The notes beneath the pieces were generated by a model. That model was not told the DNA's origin. It saw nothing but the letters and a program-made list of their open reading frames with translations, and searched no databases. Both the position numbers and the translations under genes were made by a program. From contig NC_080162.1 in assembly GCF_950295315.1 (NCBI RefSeq), positions 68,919,760 through 68,983,759 on the forward strand: a DNA stretch of 64,000 nucleotides. Reading direction: 5' to 3'. Below are positions 21,601 to 28,048 of the stretch, one piece after another. The stretch is from Erinaceus europaeus. Taxonomy: Eukaryota; Chordata; Mammalia; Eulipotyphla; Erinaceidae. How positions within the stretch are numbered: position 1 is the first letter of the stretch; the number at the start of each line of letters is the position of its first letter.

Positions 21601-22259
21601 TCTGGTACTTTTTGTACTTTTAACTTTACCTTCAGAGAAATAAAATTTCCAGCCTTTATATGGTATGAATCGATCCAATGTTGATTGTGATAACAAAGAT
21701 TGTGGAGTTTGTTCTGGAAAAATAAAAAGCACAGAATACTATCAATAGATTAGCAGAAACAGTATAATCATTTCCTCCTCCCCCAAGTTGCTTCTCTTTG
21801 CAATAGTAAGAACCTGACATGATTTTAGCAGAATAACTAAATTAAAGGTTTTGATATGAATATTGAATATTGTGCTCACTTCGGCAGCACATATTACTAA
21901 AATTGGAACGATTCAGAGAAGATTAGCATGGCCCCTGCACAAGGATGACATGTGAATATTGAATACTAACAATCAACTCCGACCTAAGTAACATCAAATA
22001 AAAGACTGAAAGTTTTGAGTAGACCTGCTTTGTCTGACAAGCATGAATGGATTCCTTCATGAAGAGAAAAAACAAAACAAAACAAAACATATAATCATTA
22101 ACCTCCCCTACCTGAACTCTGTTTCCCTGTGGTTTTACTCGGGTCAGTTCTGTGCTTGCTTTCTTTCCATTTTCCTGAGAAGCTCCCACCTCTTCCTCCT
22201 CTTTTCCAGCTTTGAAATCTTCCCCGTCCAGATCCTCTGCCTCTGTGGTCTCCGTTCAT
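504..22259 (-). CDS. MCM8: MCM8 (minichromosome maintenance 8 homologous recombination repair factor), 5' part; 3' end beyond window
   Basis: Twelve exons on the minus strand join in frame: 22259-22112, 21713-21630, 20582-20500, 19876-19727, 17612-17509, 15523-15325, 12390-12305, 8477-8326, 7184-6989, 5198-5168, 3958-3818 and 645-504 (1516 nt, 505 codons plus one base). Every junction is GT-AG and every split codon resolves to the residue I recall in human MCM8. MCM8 pairs with MCM9 in a hexameric helicase that acts in the nucleus during homologous recombination and crosslink repair. Visible domains: a basic Arg/Gly-rich N-terminus (residues 1-49), an OB fold with a C4 zinc motif (Cys235, Cys238, Cys257, Cys262) and the AAA+ core with Walker A GDPGLGKS at 447-454. 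Walker B, the arginine finger and the winged helix would lie left of position 1. No stop or frameshift is seen. The introns are packed with SINEs. Identification rests on remembered homologue sequence. Confidence 0.96.
986..1210 (+). repeat. Type B SINE with internal insertion
   Basis: Normal head and tail, with about 30 extra bases including TTCTTCTTCTTC and a repeated ACATGCAGGGGT. Confidence 0.85.
1218..1440 (+). repeat. Type B SINE
   Basis: Follows the previous copy directly, in the same orientation. Confidence 0.85.
1689..1935 (+). repeat. Type B SINE with microsatellite expansion
   Basis: The pyrimidine tract is expanded to TTTC and TATC repeats (1803-1903). Confidence 0.8.
1803..1903 (+). 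repeat. (TTTC)n/(TATC)n microsatellite
   Basis: About 100 bp of tetranucleotide repeats inside a type B SINE. Confidence 0.95.
2030..2205 (+). mobile_element. Poly(A) retroposon 3' end, LINE-like
   Basis: GGTCCTGGAACATGATGG through CCAATAAAGAAATT and an A-run. A second copy is at 9917-10088. The shared 3' end with AATAAA and poly(A) suggests a LINE or LINE-mobilised transcript. Confidence 0.6.
2292..2645 (+). repeat. Type A-long SINE
   Basis: Complete head, AACAAC region and 3' module ending in an A-run. Confidence 0.88.
2650..2803 (-). repeat. Type D SINE with (GA)n expansion
   Basis: A GA dinucleotide run at about 2679-2712 lies within a minus-strand type D copy. Confidence 0.7.
3221..3358 (-). 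repeat. Type C SINE, degenerate
   Basis: Minus strand. Contains GGTGCCAGAACTGGG and ends near CATAAACCACTGTATAATCT. Confidence 0.6.
3818..3958 (-). CDS. MCM8: MCM8 exon 12, Walker A exon
   Basis: 141 nt (47 codons), from [20 protein letters not shown] to GLGKSQMLQ. It carries the ATP-binding Walker A motif GDPGLGKS (residues 447-454) of the MCM AAA+ domain. The Lys and Ser of the P-loop are intact. Donor GTATGA starts at 3817. Confidence 0.97.
4170..4345 (-). repeat. Type C SINE
   Basis: Minus strand; GGTGGTGCTGGGAATTGAAC and CATGAAAGTCTTTTTGTATA. Confidence 0.75.
4375..4420 (-). repeat. Type B SINE head fragment
   Basis: GTGCACTCAACCAGGTGCGC; only the tRNA-like end remains between two T-runs. 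Confidence 0.65.
4421..4710 (-). repeat. Type A-long SINE
   Basis: Long T-run (complement of the A-tail) at left, tRNA-like head at 4650-4710. Confidence 0.85.
5010..5130 (-). repeat. Type C SINE, degenerate
   Basis: AGCTCTGGCTTATGATGG and GCCTCAGGTGTGGAAATC on the plus strand. Confidence 0.65.
5168..5198 (-). CDS. MCM8: MCM8 exon 11 (31-nt micro-exon)
   Basis: Only 31 nt, encoding [10 protein letters not shown] plus the last base of the preceding Asn codon. Acceptor TTTTTCAG ends at 5199 and donor GTAAGTA starts at 5167. It is too short for ORF-based detection and was found by frame continuity between exons 10 and 12. Confidence 0.93.
5768..6112 (-). repeat. Type A-long SINE with 16-bp TSD
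   Basis: ATCATTATCTTTTTTA is found at 5752-5767 and 6113-6128. Complete copy. Confidence 0.92.
6146..6695 (+). repeat. Type B SINE split by a nested type A SINE
   Basis: Left part 6146-6299 and right part 6559-6695 together make one type B copy. Confidence 0.8.
6300..6558 (-). repeat. Type A SINE nested in type B
   Basis: Minus-strand insertion into the CTTTC tract of the type B host; CTTTTCTTTCTTTTTT-like flanks on both sides. Confidence 0.85.
6989..7184 (-). CDS. MCM8: MCM8 exon 10
   Basis: 196 nt encoding residues 336-400, from [18 protein letters not shown] to [11 protein letters not shown]. It is fully open and in frame. Its acceptor and about 120 nt of its coding sequence were copied in tandem immediately upstream in gene orientation (7225-7378, a dead copy). 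This intact copy is the one that joins exons 9 and 11. Confidence 0.95.
7225..7378 (-). pseudogene. Decayed tandem copy of MCM8 exon 10
   Basis: This segment matches 7062-7215 at a constant offset of 163 bp without net indels. It copies the intronic AATAATATAATTGG flank, the exon 10 acceptor (AG at 7349-7348) and about 123 nt of exon. In the exon 10 frame it reads Ser then TGA where the real exon has CGA (Arg), a typical CpG decay, and no donor was copied. It lies upstream of the functional exon in gene orientation. Not expected to be coding. Confidence 0.9.
7638..7976 (-). repeat. Type A-long SINE with 16-bp TSD
   Basis: CTACAAATAAACTTTT at 7622-7637 and 7977-7992 is a perfect duplication. 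Confidence 0.92.
8326..8477 (-). CDS. MCM8: MCM8 exon 9
   Basis: 152 nt encoding [20 protein letters not shown] through VVKVSNTEE (residues 286-335), the OB-fold segment that ends the N-terminal domain. Acceptor TTTTAG ends at 8478 and donor GTATAC starts at 8325. Confidence 0.95.
8610..8765 (+). repeat. Type D SINE, degenerate
   Basis: ACACCAGAGTGGTGCTCTGG followed by TCTTTCTCCATGATTCA. Confidence 0.55.
9405..9806 (+). mobile_element. LINE (L1-like) 3' UTR fragment
   Basis: Contains AAGCAATTACAGAAGCCAGA and GGTGGTGGGAATTATGTGGA, then TTATAAATAAAAAATTTAAG. The same order recurs at 25.9-26.2 kb, on the minus strand at 34.8-35.1 kb, and in part at 44.6 kb. No open reading frame. L1 assignment is from memory. 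Confidence 0.65.
9917..10088 (+). mobile_element. Poly(A) retroposon 3' end, LINE-like
   Basis: Second copy of the 2030-2205 element: GTCCTGGAACATGATGGCAG, later CAATAAAGAAATTAAAAAAA. Confidence 0.6.
10437..10650 (+). repeat. Type B SINE, first of a pair in one target
   Basis: Target AAAAGGAACAATTA precedes it (about 10422) and follows it (about 10653). Confidence 0.9.
10667..10950 (+). repeat. Type A SINE, second of a pair in one target
   Basis: AAGGAACAATTAG precedes it and recurs at 10951-10963. Confidence 0.9.
11455..11791 (+). repeat. Type A SINE carrying a type B fragment
   Basis: A minus-strand type B head piece (11624-11676) interrupts the pyrimidine tract. TSD AAGCAAGAG on both sides. 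Confidence 0.85.
12179..12290 (-). repeat. Degenerate SINE (type C/D)
   Basis: GGTACCAAGGACTGAACCTG on the plus strand is the reversed B-box region. Confidence 0.5.
12305..12390 (-). CDS. MCM8: MCM8 exon 8, second half of the zinc motif
   Basis: 86 nt encoding [11 protein letters not shown], a short linker, and [13 protein letters not shown]. Cys257 and Cys262 complete a C-x2-C...C-x4-C zinc ligand set begun in exon 7. Acceptor TTTCAG ends at 12391 and donor GTGAGT starts at 12304. The exon is short and sits between SINE-like remnants. Confidence 0.93.
12470..12646 (-). repeat. Type B SINE
   Basis: GGCTTGAACCTGGGTCCTTG; head ends at CAGCGCCCAGTCCCC. Confidence 0.85.
12670..12748. mobile_element. 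Mariner-type MITE, 79 bp palindromic
   Basis: Ends are inverted repeats, TTGGGTTGTCAGAAAAGTCA on the left and the complement TTGGGCTGCTGGAAAAGTCA on the right. A TA follows the right end. A second copy lies at 62454. The design resembles MADE1-like Tc1/mariner derivatives; the exact family was not searched. Confidence 0.75.
12814..13079 (+). repeat. Type A SINE
   Basis: AAAATACTA-type repeats flank it (12801 and about 13084). Confidence 0.87.
13097..13242 (+). repeat. Type D SINE
   Basis: GAGGTGGCGCAATAAAGCAT head and TCTCATAAATAAATTCTTAA tail. Confidence 0.8.
13262..13385 (+). repeat. Type C SINE
   Basis: GGAGATAGCACAATTATTAT, then CCCCAGCATCACCATAAGCC. Confidence 0.78.
13631..13850 (+). 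repeat. Type B SINE
   Basis: Complete head to AATAAATAAA tail. Confidence 0.87.
14098..14421 (+). repeat. Type A-long SINE
   Basis: Includes the module GCCTCCAGGAGCAGTGGATT to CCCTGGAGGC. Confidence 0.88.
14449..14790 (+). repeat. Type A-long SINE
   Basis: AAAAAGACACT at 14438 recurs after the A-tail near 14789. Confidence 0.88.
14801..14970 (+). repeat. Type B SINE, shortened head
   Basis: The tRNA-like part lacks some bases; the body and AATAAATAAT tail are clear. Confidence 0.75.
15018..15143 (+). repeat. Type C SINE
   Basis: Ends AGCTGAGCAGTGCTCTGGTA. Confidence 0.82.
15325..15523 (-). CDS. MCM8: MCM8 exon 7, first half of the zinc motif
   Basis: 199 nt encoding residues 190-256: [18 protein letters not shown], then an OB-fold strand region and FLCAACGE, which supplies the first Cys pair (Cys235 and Cys238). 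The exon ends at PTK with donor GTAATA. The second Cys pair opens exon 8. Confidence 0.96.
15699..15980 (+). repeat. Type A SINE with TSD
   Basis: AAAAATGCTAAATCTT flanks both sides (about 15684 and 16000). Confidence 0.9.
16499..16690 (+). repeat. Type B SINE
   Basis: Head is short but the CACAGGGGGAAAGCTTCACA body is clear. Confidence 0.78.
16755..17350 (-). repeat. Two old, degenerate SINE-like remnants
   Basis: GCTTGAACCCAGAGCCTCAT (16937 on) and GCAGAACTGAACCTAGGATG (17287 on) are reversed B-box-like regions. Family not certain. Confidence 0.4.
17509..17612 (-). CDS. MCM8: MCM8 exon 6
   Basis: 104 nt encoding [19 protein letters not shown] through NVPQIHT (residues 156-189, codon 190 split). 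Acceptor TTTAG ends at 17613 and donor GTGAGG starts at 17508. Confidence 0.94.
18264..18633 (+). repeat. Type A-long SINE with (AAAT)n tail
   Basis: First of two in one target: AAAAGATTTGGATATC at 18248-18263. The tail is an AAAT repeat of about 45 bp. Confidence 0.9.
18653..18938 (+). repeat. Type A SINE, second in the same target
   Basis: AAAGATATGGATATCA before it and AAAGATTTGGATATCA after it (18941-18956). Confidence 0.9.
19440..19580 (+). repeat. Type C SINE
   Basis: GTAGACAGCATAATGGTTAT to CAGTGCTTTGGTTTAAAA. Confidence 0.8.
19727..19876 (-). CDS. MCM8: MCM8 exon 5
   Basis: 150 nt in phase 0, encoding residues 106-155, from [16 protein letters not shown] to CMGLAIHQ in the N-terminal domain. 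Acceptor TATAG ends at 19877 and donor GTAAAC starts at 19726. Confidence 0.95.
20043..20250 (-). repeat. Degenerate SINE, family unclear
   Basis: Contains GTGCTAGAACCTGGGTCAAG as a reversed B-box region and a short GACA run. Confidence 0.45.
20500..20582 (-). CDS. MCM8: MCM8 exon 4
   Basis: 83 nt encoding [19 protein letters not shown] through DLYDK (residues 78-105). Its donor AAG|GTAAGA is at 20500/20499. An almost identical second donor sits 19 nt further into the intron because the exon end is duplicated (see findings). The first donor is chosen because it keeps the frame into exon 5. Confidence 0.93.
20716..20875 (+). repeat. Type C SINE with A/G-rich tail
   Basis: Ends GAGCAGTACTCTGGTAAAAA and GAAA repeats. 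Confidence 0.7.
21008..21175 (+). repeat. Type B SINE, 3' part replaced by GC-rich block
   Basis: Regular to CCCCCTTCCCTCT, then joins the block at 21176. Confidence 0.85.
21176..21480 (+). other. GC-rich CpG-containing block of unknown origin inside a type B SINE
   Basis: A type B SINE runs normally to CTATCTCCCCCTTCCCTCTG and then changes into about 300 bp of GC-rich sequence. Its middle (21290-21420) is dense in G/C. It ends at GCCCTAATAAATAAATAAGT, which resembles the SINE tail. The expected SINE segment ATTTCTGGCTGTCTCTATCC is missing. No open frame of note. Could be an LTR fragment or a composite retroposon; not recognised. Confidence 0.55.
21630..21713 (-). CDS. MCM8: MCM8 exon 3
   Basis: 84 nt encoding residues 50-77, including the conserved [13 protein letters not shown]. 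The acceptor TTCCAG ends at 21714 and the donor GTAAAG starts at 21629. Against my memory of human MCM8, about seven residues (TKTPQSM region) are absent just before STLDRF, which would be an in-frame 21-nt difference. Confidence 0.95.
21872..21952 (+). pseudogene. U6 snRNA retropseudogene, 3'-truncated and tailless
   Basis: The segment begins GTGCTCACTTCGGCAGCACA and continues through the U6 core (GGAACGAT, CAGAGAAGATTAGCATGGCC, GATGACA), then stops at about U6 nucleotide 81. A 13-bp direct repeat TGAATATTGAATA flanks it at 21857-21869 and 21953-21965. There is no poly(A) tail and no T-run terminator, and the usual upstream TATA/PSE is not evident. Changes such as CTCGC to CTCAC and one inserted T support a dead copy. 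Confidence 0.92.
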
Positions 22260-22264
22260 GTTTT
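22112..22264 (-). CDS. MCM8: MCM8 exon 2, start codon exon
   Basis: The acceptor TTTTAG ends at 22265 and is followed by five untranslated bases, AAAAC. The ATG is at 22259-22257. The 49 codons encode a basic Arg/Gly-rich tail (RGRG repeats, then SFSGKWKE). The donor GTAGGG follows 22112 and the exon ends in phase 1. This start was chosen because the encoded N-terminus (MNGDHRGRG) matches the MCM8 family and the reading frame runs into exon 3. Confidence 0.93.
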
Positions 22265-22839
22265 CTAAAAGATATTAATTAGGAATATCTTCATTAAAAC
22301 TAGAAAAATTAGTACTAAAAACCTATTGACATAATATAGTTTAGGTCTAACAAATTTGCAAGCCATATATAGTATGACATACGAACCAATTACTATTACC
22401 TATTATTCCCCTTCTCTTTTTATAGTTAATTATAGATGTCTAAAGCAAGTATACTGGATTCCTTGGGATAAGAAAAAGAAAAGGTACTGTATCTGTTTTC
22501 AAGGAACTCCCCAATGAAAATTAAGATATGAGGAAATTCAGTCAAAAATAATTCATTTATAGTGTTGGAGTCTTACTACAGGATAGCACCACTGACCCCA
22601 GACACTAGAAACACATCATCATAACTCCTTATATAGAGTAAATTATACAGTGTCATTCTTACTCTTCTGAGCAATGCATGAATATTCTGATGCATGCATT
22701 TAAAGCGAAACTTTCTTGGAAAACATAGGGATGAAAACATGCGTGTTTCAACCATTCTTTGCAAGAGCTCAAGTAGGAGGAGGTAATTTTTCAGATTCAT
22801 AATCACTTTAAGAAGACAACAGAAGCAAGACCACTTCTG

Positions 22840-22905
22840 GGTCAGTAAAGATTAAACATCACAAACCCTCCGGTGGGCCTCTACAGGTCATTGCCTTCAA
22901 TGTAT
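22840..22905 (+). mobile_element. LINE 3' UTR fragment
   Basis: CCTCTACAGGTCATTGCCTT matches the element at 25.1 kb (CTCTACAGGTCATTGTCCTC). Confidence 0.5.
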
Positions 22906-22954
22906 ATGTATATGTAGTTTTGAGATAAATCTATTGCAATTCAATCAAGTTGGG

Positions 22955-23085
22955 GCTCGTAGATGGCTCACCCAGTAGAGTATACTACACATTAGCACGC
23001 ATGAGTCCCAGGTCCCCACACTGGAGTGTGTACAATGGACAAGCTTCATAAGTTATATAATACTAGAATATGAAACCAAGGACCT
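22955..23085 (+). repeat. SINE of another tRNA-derived type
   Basis: GGCTCACCCAGTAGAGTATA head. A similar head is at 16199 (AACTCACCCAGTAGAGCACA). Confidence 0.5.
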
Positions 23086-23104
23086 GGGACATTCAAGGTA
23101 CATT

Positions 23105-23318
23105 TTTTTTATTTTATTATCTTTATTTATTGGATAGAGACAGCCAGAAATCGAGAGGGTAGGAGAGACAGAGAGCGAGAGAGAGAAAGAGAGACACCTG
23201 CAGACCTGCTTCAGCACTTATGAAGCTTTCCCTCTAGAGGTGGGGACTAGGAGCTCGAACCTGGGTCCTTGAGCACTGTAACATGTGCTCTCAACCAGGT
23301 GTACCACCACTGGGCCCC
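23105..23318 (-). repeat. Type B SINE with TSD
   Basis: GTACATTTTTTT-type flanks at 23098 and 23320. Confidence 0.87.
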
Positions 23319-23518
23319 AGTACATTTTTTTAAAATTCTATATACTTAGAGTGGAGAAAAGAGAGACACCAAGACACCAAAACATTACTCTTCGCATTCA
23401 CAAAGTCTCTTCTGGTGCAATGAATGATGCACCCTGTGGTAACAGAGATGGAATATGTAGAGTCTCATACATAAGGCATATGCTCTACCCACTAAACTAC
23501 TCTCCAGCAGCAACCAAT

Positions 23519-23817
23519 TATTTTTTGCCTCCAGGGTTATCACTGAGGCTTGGTGCCTGCACCATGAATCCACTGTTCCTGGCAGCCATCTTTTCTGTTT
23601 TTGTTGTTGTTGTTGGATAGGACAGAGAGAAATTGAGAGAGGAGGGGAAGACAAAAGAGGAGGAGAGAAAGACAGACACTTGCAGATGTGCCTCACTACT
23701 TGTGAAGCAACCCCCGCCCCCTTGCAGGTGGGAAGCTGGGGCCTCAAACCAGATCCTTGCATGGTCCTTGTGCTTTGTATTATGTGTGCCTAACAAACTG
23801 CGCCACCGCCCATCCCC
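23519..23817 (-). repeat. Type A-long SINE
   Basis: Start TTTTTTGCCTCCAGGGTTAT is the reversed 3' module. Confidence 0.85.
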
Positions 23818-23867
23818 CAGCAAGCAAGTTTTTTTTTTTTTTTTAAACATATCTATAGGGAGTTGGG

Positions 23868-24092
23868 CGGTAGTGCAGCAGGTTAAGCGCAGGTGGCGCA
23901 AAGCTCAAGGAACGGCATAAGGATCCTGGTTCAAGCCCCCGGCTCCCACCTGCGGGGGAGCCGCTTCACAGGCAGTGAAACAGGTCTGCAGGTGTCTTTC
24001 TCTCCCCCTGTCCCCTCCTCTCTCCATTTCTGTCCTATCCAACAACAATGACAACAATAAAACAACAAGGGCAACAAAAGGGATAAATATTT
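23868..24092 (+). repeat. Type A SINE
   Basis: TATCTATA flanks on both sides; pyrimidine tract shortened. Confidence 0.85.
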
Positions 24093-24133
24093 TTTTAAAA
24101 AGTATCTATATCCAGCATATTACAACCTTTTTT

Positions 24134-24469
24134 TTTTTTTTTTTCCCTCCAGGGTTATTGCTGGGCTCGGTGCCTGCACCATGAATCCACCGCTCCTGGA
24201 GGCTCTCTTTTCCCCCTTTTGTTGCCCTTGTTGTTGTAGCCTCGCTGTGGTTATCATTATTACCATTGTTGATGCCGTTCGTTGTTGGATAGGACAGAGA
24301 GAAATGGAGAGAGGAGGGGAAGACAGAGAGGGGGAGAGAAAGACAGACACCTGCAGACCCGCTTCACCGCCTGTGAAGCAACTCCCCTGCAGGTGGGGAG
24401 CTGGGGGCTCCTTACGCCGGTCCTTGCGCTTTGCGCCACGTGTGCTTAACCCACTGCGCCTGACCCCCT
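24134..24469 (-). repeat. Type A-long SINE with TSD
   Basis: ATTACAACCTTTTT occurs at 24119 and again at 24470. Confidence 0.9.
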
Positions 24470-24498
24470 ATTACAACCTTTTTAAATACTAGTATCTT

Positions 24499-24765
24499 GG
24501 GAGTCGGGCGGTAGCGCAACGGGTTAAGCGCACGTGGTGCAAAGCGCAAAGGACGGCTTAAGAATCCCGGTTGGAGCCCCCGGCTCCCCACCTGCAGGGG
24601 AGTCCCTTCACAGGCGGTGAAGGAGGTCTGCAGGTGTCTCTCTTTCTCTCCCCTCCTCCTCTCTCCATTTCTCTCTGTCCTATCTAACAACGACGACATC
24701 AATAACTACAACAATAAAAACAAGGTCAACAAAAGGGAAAATAAATAAATGTTTAAAAAAAAACA
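24499..24765 (+). repeat. Type A SINE
   Basis: ACTAGTATCTT before it, ACTAGTTATCTT after it. Confidence 0.88.
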
Positions 24766-25039
24766 AAAAAAAACTAGTTATCTTTACAAGTTTCTTGTAT
24801 TTTGTATACAATGAGACATTTTTACTAAGCTCAAACCCATAAAGATAATTTCTGGCTGGGTAACAATAAGTTGAATCAAGTGACATAAAGACAATGGGCT
24901 TTAGAGGTCAACAGATTGTGTGCCTTGCTGTGAACATGACCCAGATTCAAGTACCAGGATCTTGTTCAAGTCCCAGCACCAGATGGGAGGTATTGCCATG
25001 GCATAGATAGCTCTAGTGCTTGGATTCCCACATAGATAT

Positions 25040-26190
25040 GATGGGCCTAGACATCTAGCAGATCCCTCTCTCCACCACTGGTCATCTTCATCAAGAATAA
25101 CAACACAAACCCTCTTGTGGGTCTCTACAGGTCATTGTCCTCAATGTAGAACAAAAATGATAGAAATTTCCCCACTCTCCAAAGGGAGGCTGGGTCAGCC
25201 TACTCTGCCACTTGAGGAAGACTGGTCCTAAAATGAGTGCAGCCTAGAATATTCCTAGCCATGACCACGGAATGCTCATACCAACAGAGATGCAGAAGCT
25301 ACACAGGCTACTGTGCTAAATATGAATAGACATGGGCCCTAGGTCAGATTGATGGGGTTTACAGTTAATTGTATTTATATACTTTTTCCATATTTGGGAG
25401 CTATTCTTTGCCCTGATCCAGCTTCCTAGTCCTACTCTCAACTCTTTTATTATTATTATTATTATTTATCTTTATTTACTTATTGGATAGAGACAGCCAG
25501 AAATCGAGAGGGAAGGGGGAGATAAAGAGGGAGAGAGACAGGGAGACAACTGCAACACTGCTTCACCATTCACAAAGATTTCCCCCTGTAGGGTCCGTGC
25601 ACATTGTAACGTGTGTTCAACCAGGTGTGCCACTACTCCGACCCCTATCCTCAATTCTTCTAGCCCACATGCATGTTAGTTGTTGGGTTCAGGCAAAAAT
25701 AAGTAAAGTCATGGGCCCCTTGGAATACACTTAAAATAGTCCTCCTAGCTTCTTCCAACATGAAGACCCCAAATTTCATCTGCTACACTCTCATCTTTAG
25801 GTTCCTGATTATTAAACAAATTATTCTGCTTTGTATCTTAATGCTTTTCAGCCACCAAGTTGCAGATACTACCATGACCTCAACATGACTTCCCTGGGCA
25901 GATGACCCCATCAATGCGTCCTGGAACCCAACCTCTCCAGAGCTCTACCCCACTAGGGAAAAGTAGAAACAGGGTATGGACTGACTTGTCAACGCCCATG
26001 TCCAGTGGAGAAGCAATTACAGAAGCCAGACCTTCCACCTTCTGCTCCCCATAAAGATCTTTGGTTCATATTCCCGCAGGGATAAAGAATAGGGAACCTT
26101 CCCATGAAAAGAAGGGTATATGGAACTCTGGTGGTGGGAATTATATGGAATTGTACCCCTCTTATCCCAGTCTTGTCACTCATTATTAAA
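25040..26190 (+). mobile_element. LINE (L1-like) 3' UTR, the longest copy in the window
   Basis: About 950 bp of element sequence interrupted by a type B SINE (25448-25648). Its parts match copies at 45945-46650 (CATATTTGGGAG, CATGGGTCCTTTGGAATA-like) and at 9405-9806 (AAGCAATTACAGAAGCCAGA). It ends ATTGTACCCCTCTTATCC. No ORF2 sequence recognised. Confidence 0.65.
25448..25648 (-). repeat. Type B SINE nested in a LINE 3' UTR
   Basis: LINE-matching sequence CTCTCAACTCTTTT resumes as CTATCCTCAATTCTT after it. Confidence 0.85.
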
Positions 26191-27165
26191 TCACCAATAA
26201 TAACAAAAGAAAAGGAAGCAGTAGCAGCAGCAGCTCTAGTGCTAAGGTGTCTATTTATCGGAATGAAAAAGTGGCCTGGCTGTAGTGACTTGATGCAGAT
26301 GCAAGGTTCCAGTTTGGGGGGGGGTGGGCTTTGAAATACTTTGTATATGAGTGGAGAATAAGACAGTGAAATCATTCTGCATAAAACAGCAATTGTGAAC
26401 CTATGAAGTTAAATATTTATCAAAACCCATGAAACGCTACAGCAATGAAATACTAAAGTTAACTTTAACTAATATAATGCATCAGCTTTGGACCTTCAAT
26501 AGCAACATATAAAACACATTACAGCAGAATGCTAACAAAAAAGGAAAAGCGAAGAGAAGATATTTGACCACTCTGTACTTTATGCGCCATTTTTTGTACT
26601 GTAAGCCCTCACAAGTCCACTGGTCTTGGAAATTATTACTTTAATCAAAAGGACTTAAGTAAGAAAGTGAGTCCTGGAATAAGTTCTCTTGCTCAAAGGT
26701 AGCCTGTAACGTTATGTTTTTCTCCCATCAATAAGTGAAGCACTTGGGCACAATGATTTCAGGACTGTAAACTATTAACACTAAAGTCTACTTAAGCAAA
26801 TAGCTCACATCCCAAGGATAAAAAGAAATGAGAATGTTCCTACACTGTAGGAACACTGAGTTCAAGGGTATTCAAGGGTATTCAACTCTTATCCAATTCT
26901 TCAAAGAAATTTAGTTCATGTTAATAAAAAAGTTCAAGATGTCAGAACTCGATAGGCCTTTGAGAATTTTCTAGACCACGCCATCCTTTAGGAAAGAGGC
27001 GAGAGAAATAAAGCTAACATATTAAGATCCAAGTCGTTTGGTGACATCACTGAGTTCAAATTTGCCTTCAGTTAATAGCCCCAAACTTGTCATATGAGGC
27101 TGGCAAGTAAAAAGTCCATGCAAATGCAAGAGGTAGGTAGGAGAATCTAAGAGTAAGGACCACTG
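26190..27165. other. MCM8 intron 1, single-copy stretch
   Basis: AT-rich with no recognised repeat, RNA gene or exon. A short G-run is at about 26316. Confidence 0.5.
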
Positions 27166-27166
27166 G

Positions 27167-27285
27167 GCTGGGGAGACAGCATAATGGCTATGCAAATGTC
27201 ATTCATATCTGAGGCTCTGAGATCCCAGGTTCAATCCCCAGCATCACCATAGACTGGAGCTGAGCAGCGCCCAGGTTTAAAGTAG
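27167..27285 (+). repeat. Type C SINE close to the MCM8/TRMT6 promoter
   Basis: GGGGAGACAGCATAATGGCT to CTGAGCAGCGCCCAGG. Confidence 0.8.
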
Positions 27286-27364
27286 TATTTGTGTCTGTGT
27301 GTATGTGTATGGGGTGTCAGGTAATACCCCATTTCATTTAAATCTCCTCAGGCTAATTTCTTAC

Positions 27365-27750
27365 ATTCAAAAGACCGAAGTCCCAAAGTTCTCCCAGTTC
27401 AGGATTGGCAGATAGACCGGGTCCGACTCTGTTGCCTTTCCAAGGAAATGCACGCCGGGGACCCTTGCCAAAGTGCCGCGGTTCACTTCAGTCACAGTCT
27501 TCCTGTTGTCCCCTTGCAGGACCAAGTATTAGCTTAGAGTGTGGGCTGGAGACTTAGCTTCTCTCTGGAGGAGGCGGGAACAAGAACCAGTACAACATCC
27601 CAATCAGAATTGCAAACCTCCTCCAAGTTCTTTTTTGGCGCTTCTATGATGTAACTTCCGTTCACAGACGCCAAGAGATGGGAGGGACAGAACGCAGTGC
27701 AACCAATCCAGGAGTTTGTCCTAACGGAAGTTGTGAGATTCTCGGAAGTT
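27365..27750 (-). other. MCM8: Candidate MCM8 non-coding exon 1 (approximate)
   Basis: The start codon lies in exon 2, only five bases after its acceptor, so a 5' UTR exon must exist near the shared promoter. On the minus strand the clearest donor in this area is GAAT|GTAAGA at 27365/27364. The 5' limit is a guess from the promoter motifs. Both ends are inference. Confidence 0.3.
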
Positions 27751-27920
27751 GTCGGGGTTCGGACCGGAAAGCGGAAGCGGCGCGCAACACGTGGGGGCGG
27801 TACTGATCGGAGGGTTCTGTGTCCCCTGGATCTAGTGGTCTGAAAGACTGGCAGCGGGAAAGGCGGTGGACTGGACGAGAGCCGACAGACTTTGCGGAGC
27901 TCAGAGATCAGCTGATCATC
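27560..27920. promoter_or_regulatory. Bidirectional MCM8/TRMT6 promoter
   Basis: A GC-richer, TATA-less stretch separates the divergent genes. Motifs read directly: CCAAT at 27600-27604 and 27703-27707; an E2F-like TTTGGCGC at 27634-27641; ETS-type sites ACTTCCG at 27654-27660, CGGAAGT at 27725-27731 and 27743-27749, and ACCGGAAA at 27763-27770; an E-box CACGTG at 27788-27793. The E2F and ETS sites suit a replication/repair gene and a housekeeping gene that share one promoter. Occupancy is not shown by sequence. Confidence 0.75.
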
Positions 27921-28048
27921 ATGGAGGCCTCAGGGGAGCAGCCGGGTCCACCGCCAGCGCATCCCGGGGACCACTGCATCCGCGACGGCGACTTCGTGGT
28001 GCTGAAACGCGAGGAAGTATTCAAAGCCGTGCAAATCCAGCGGAGAAA
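27921..28048 (+). CDS. TRMT6: TRMT6 exon 1
   Basis: 128 nt encoding residues 1-42, MEASGEQPGPPPAHPGDH through FKAVQIQRR. Donor GTAAGT starts at 28049 and leaves codon 43 split after two bases. The exon lies in the GC-rich promoter region. Confidence 0.96.

Noticed and set aside
25016..26375. Possible LINE protein-coding fragments
   Set aside because: The frames are short and on both strands. The sequence matches only other non-coding 3' UTR copies in the window.
27807..27920. In-frame extension of TRMT6 upstream of the ATG
   Set aside because: The frame is open back to 27807 but has no ATG. The family protein starts at 27921.
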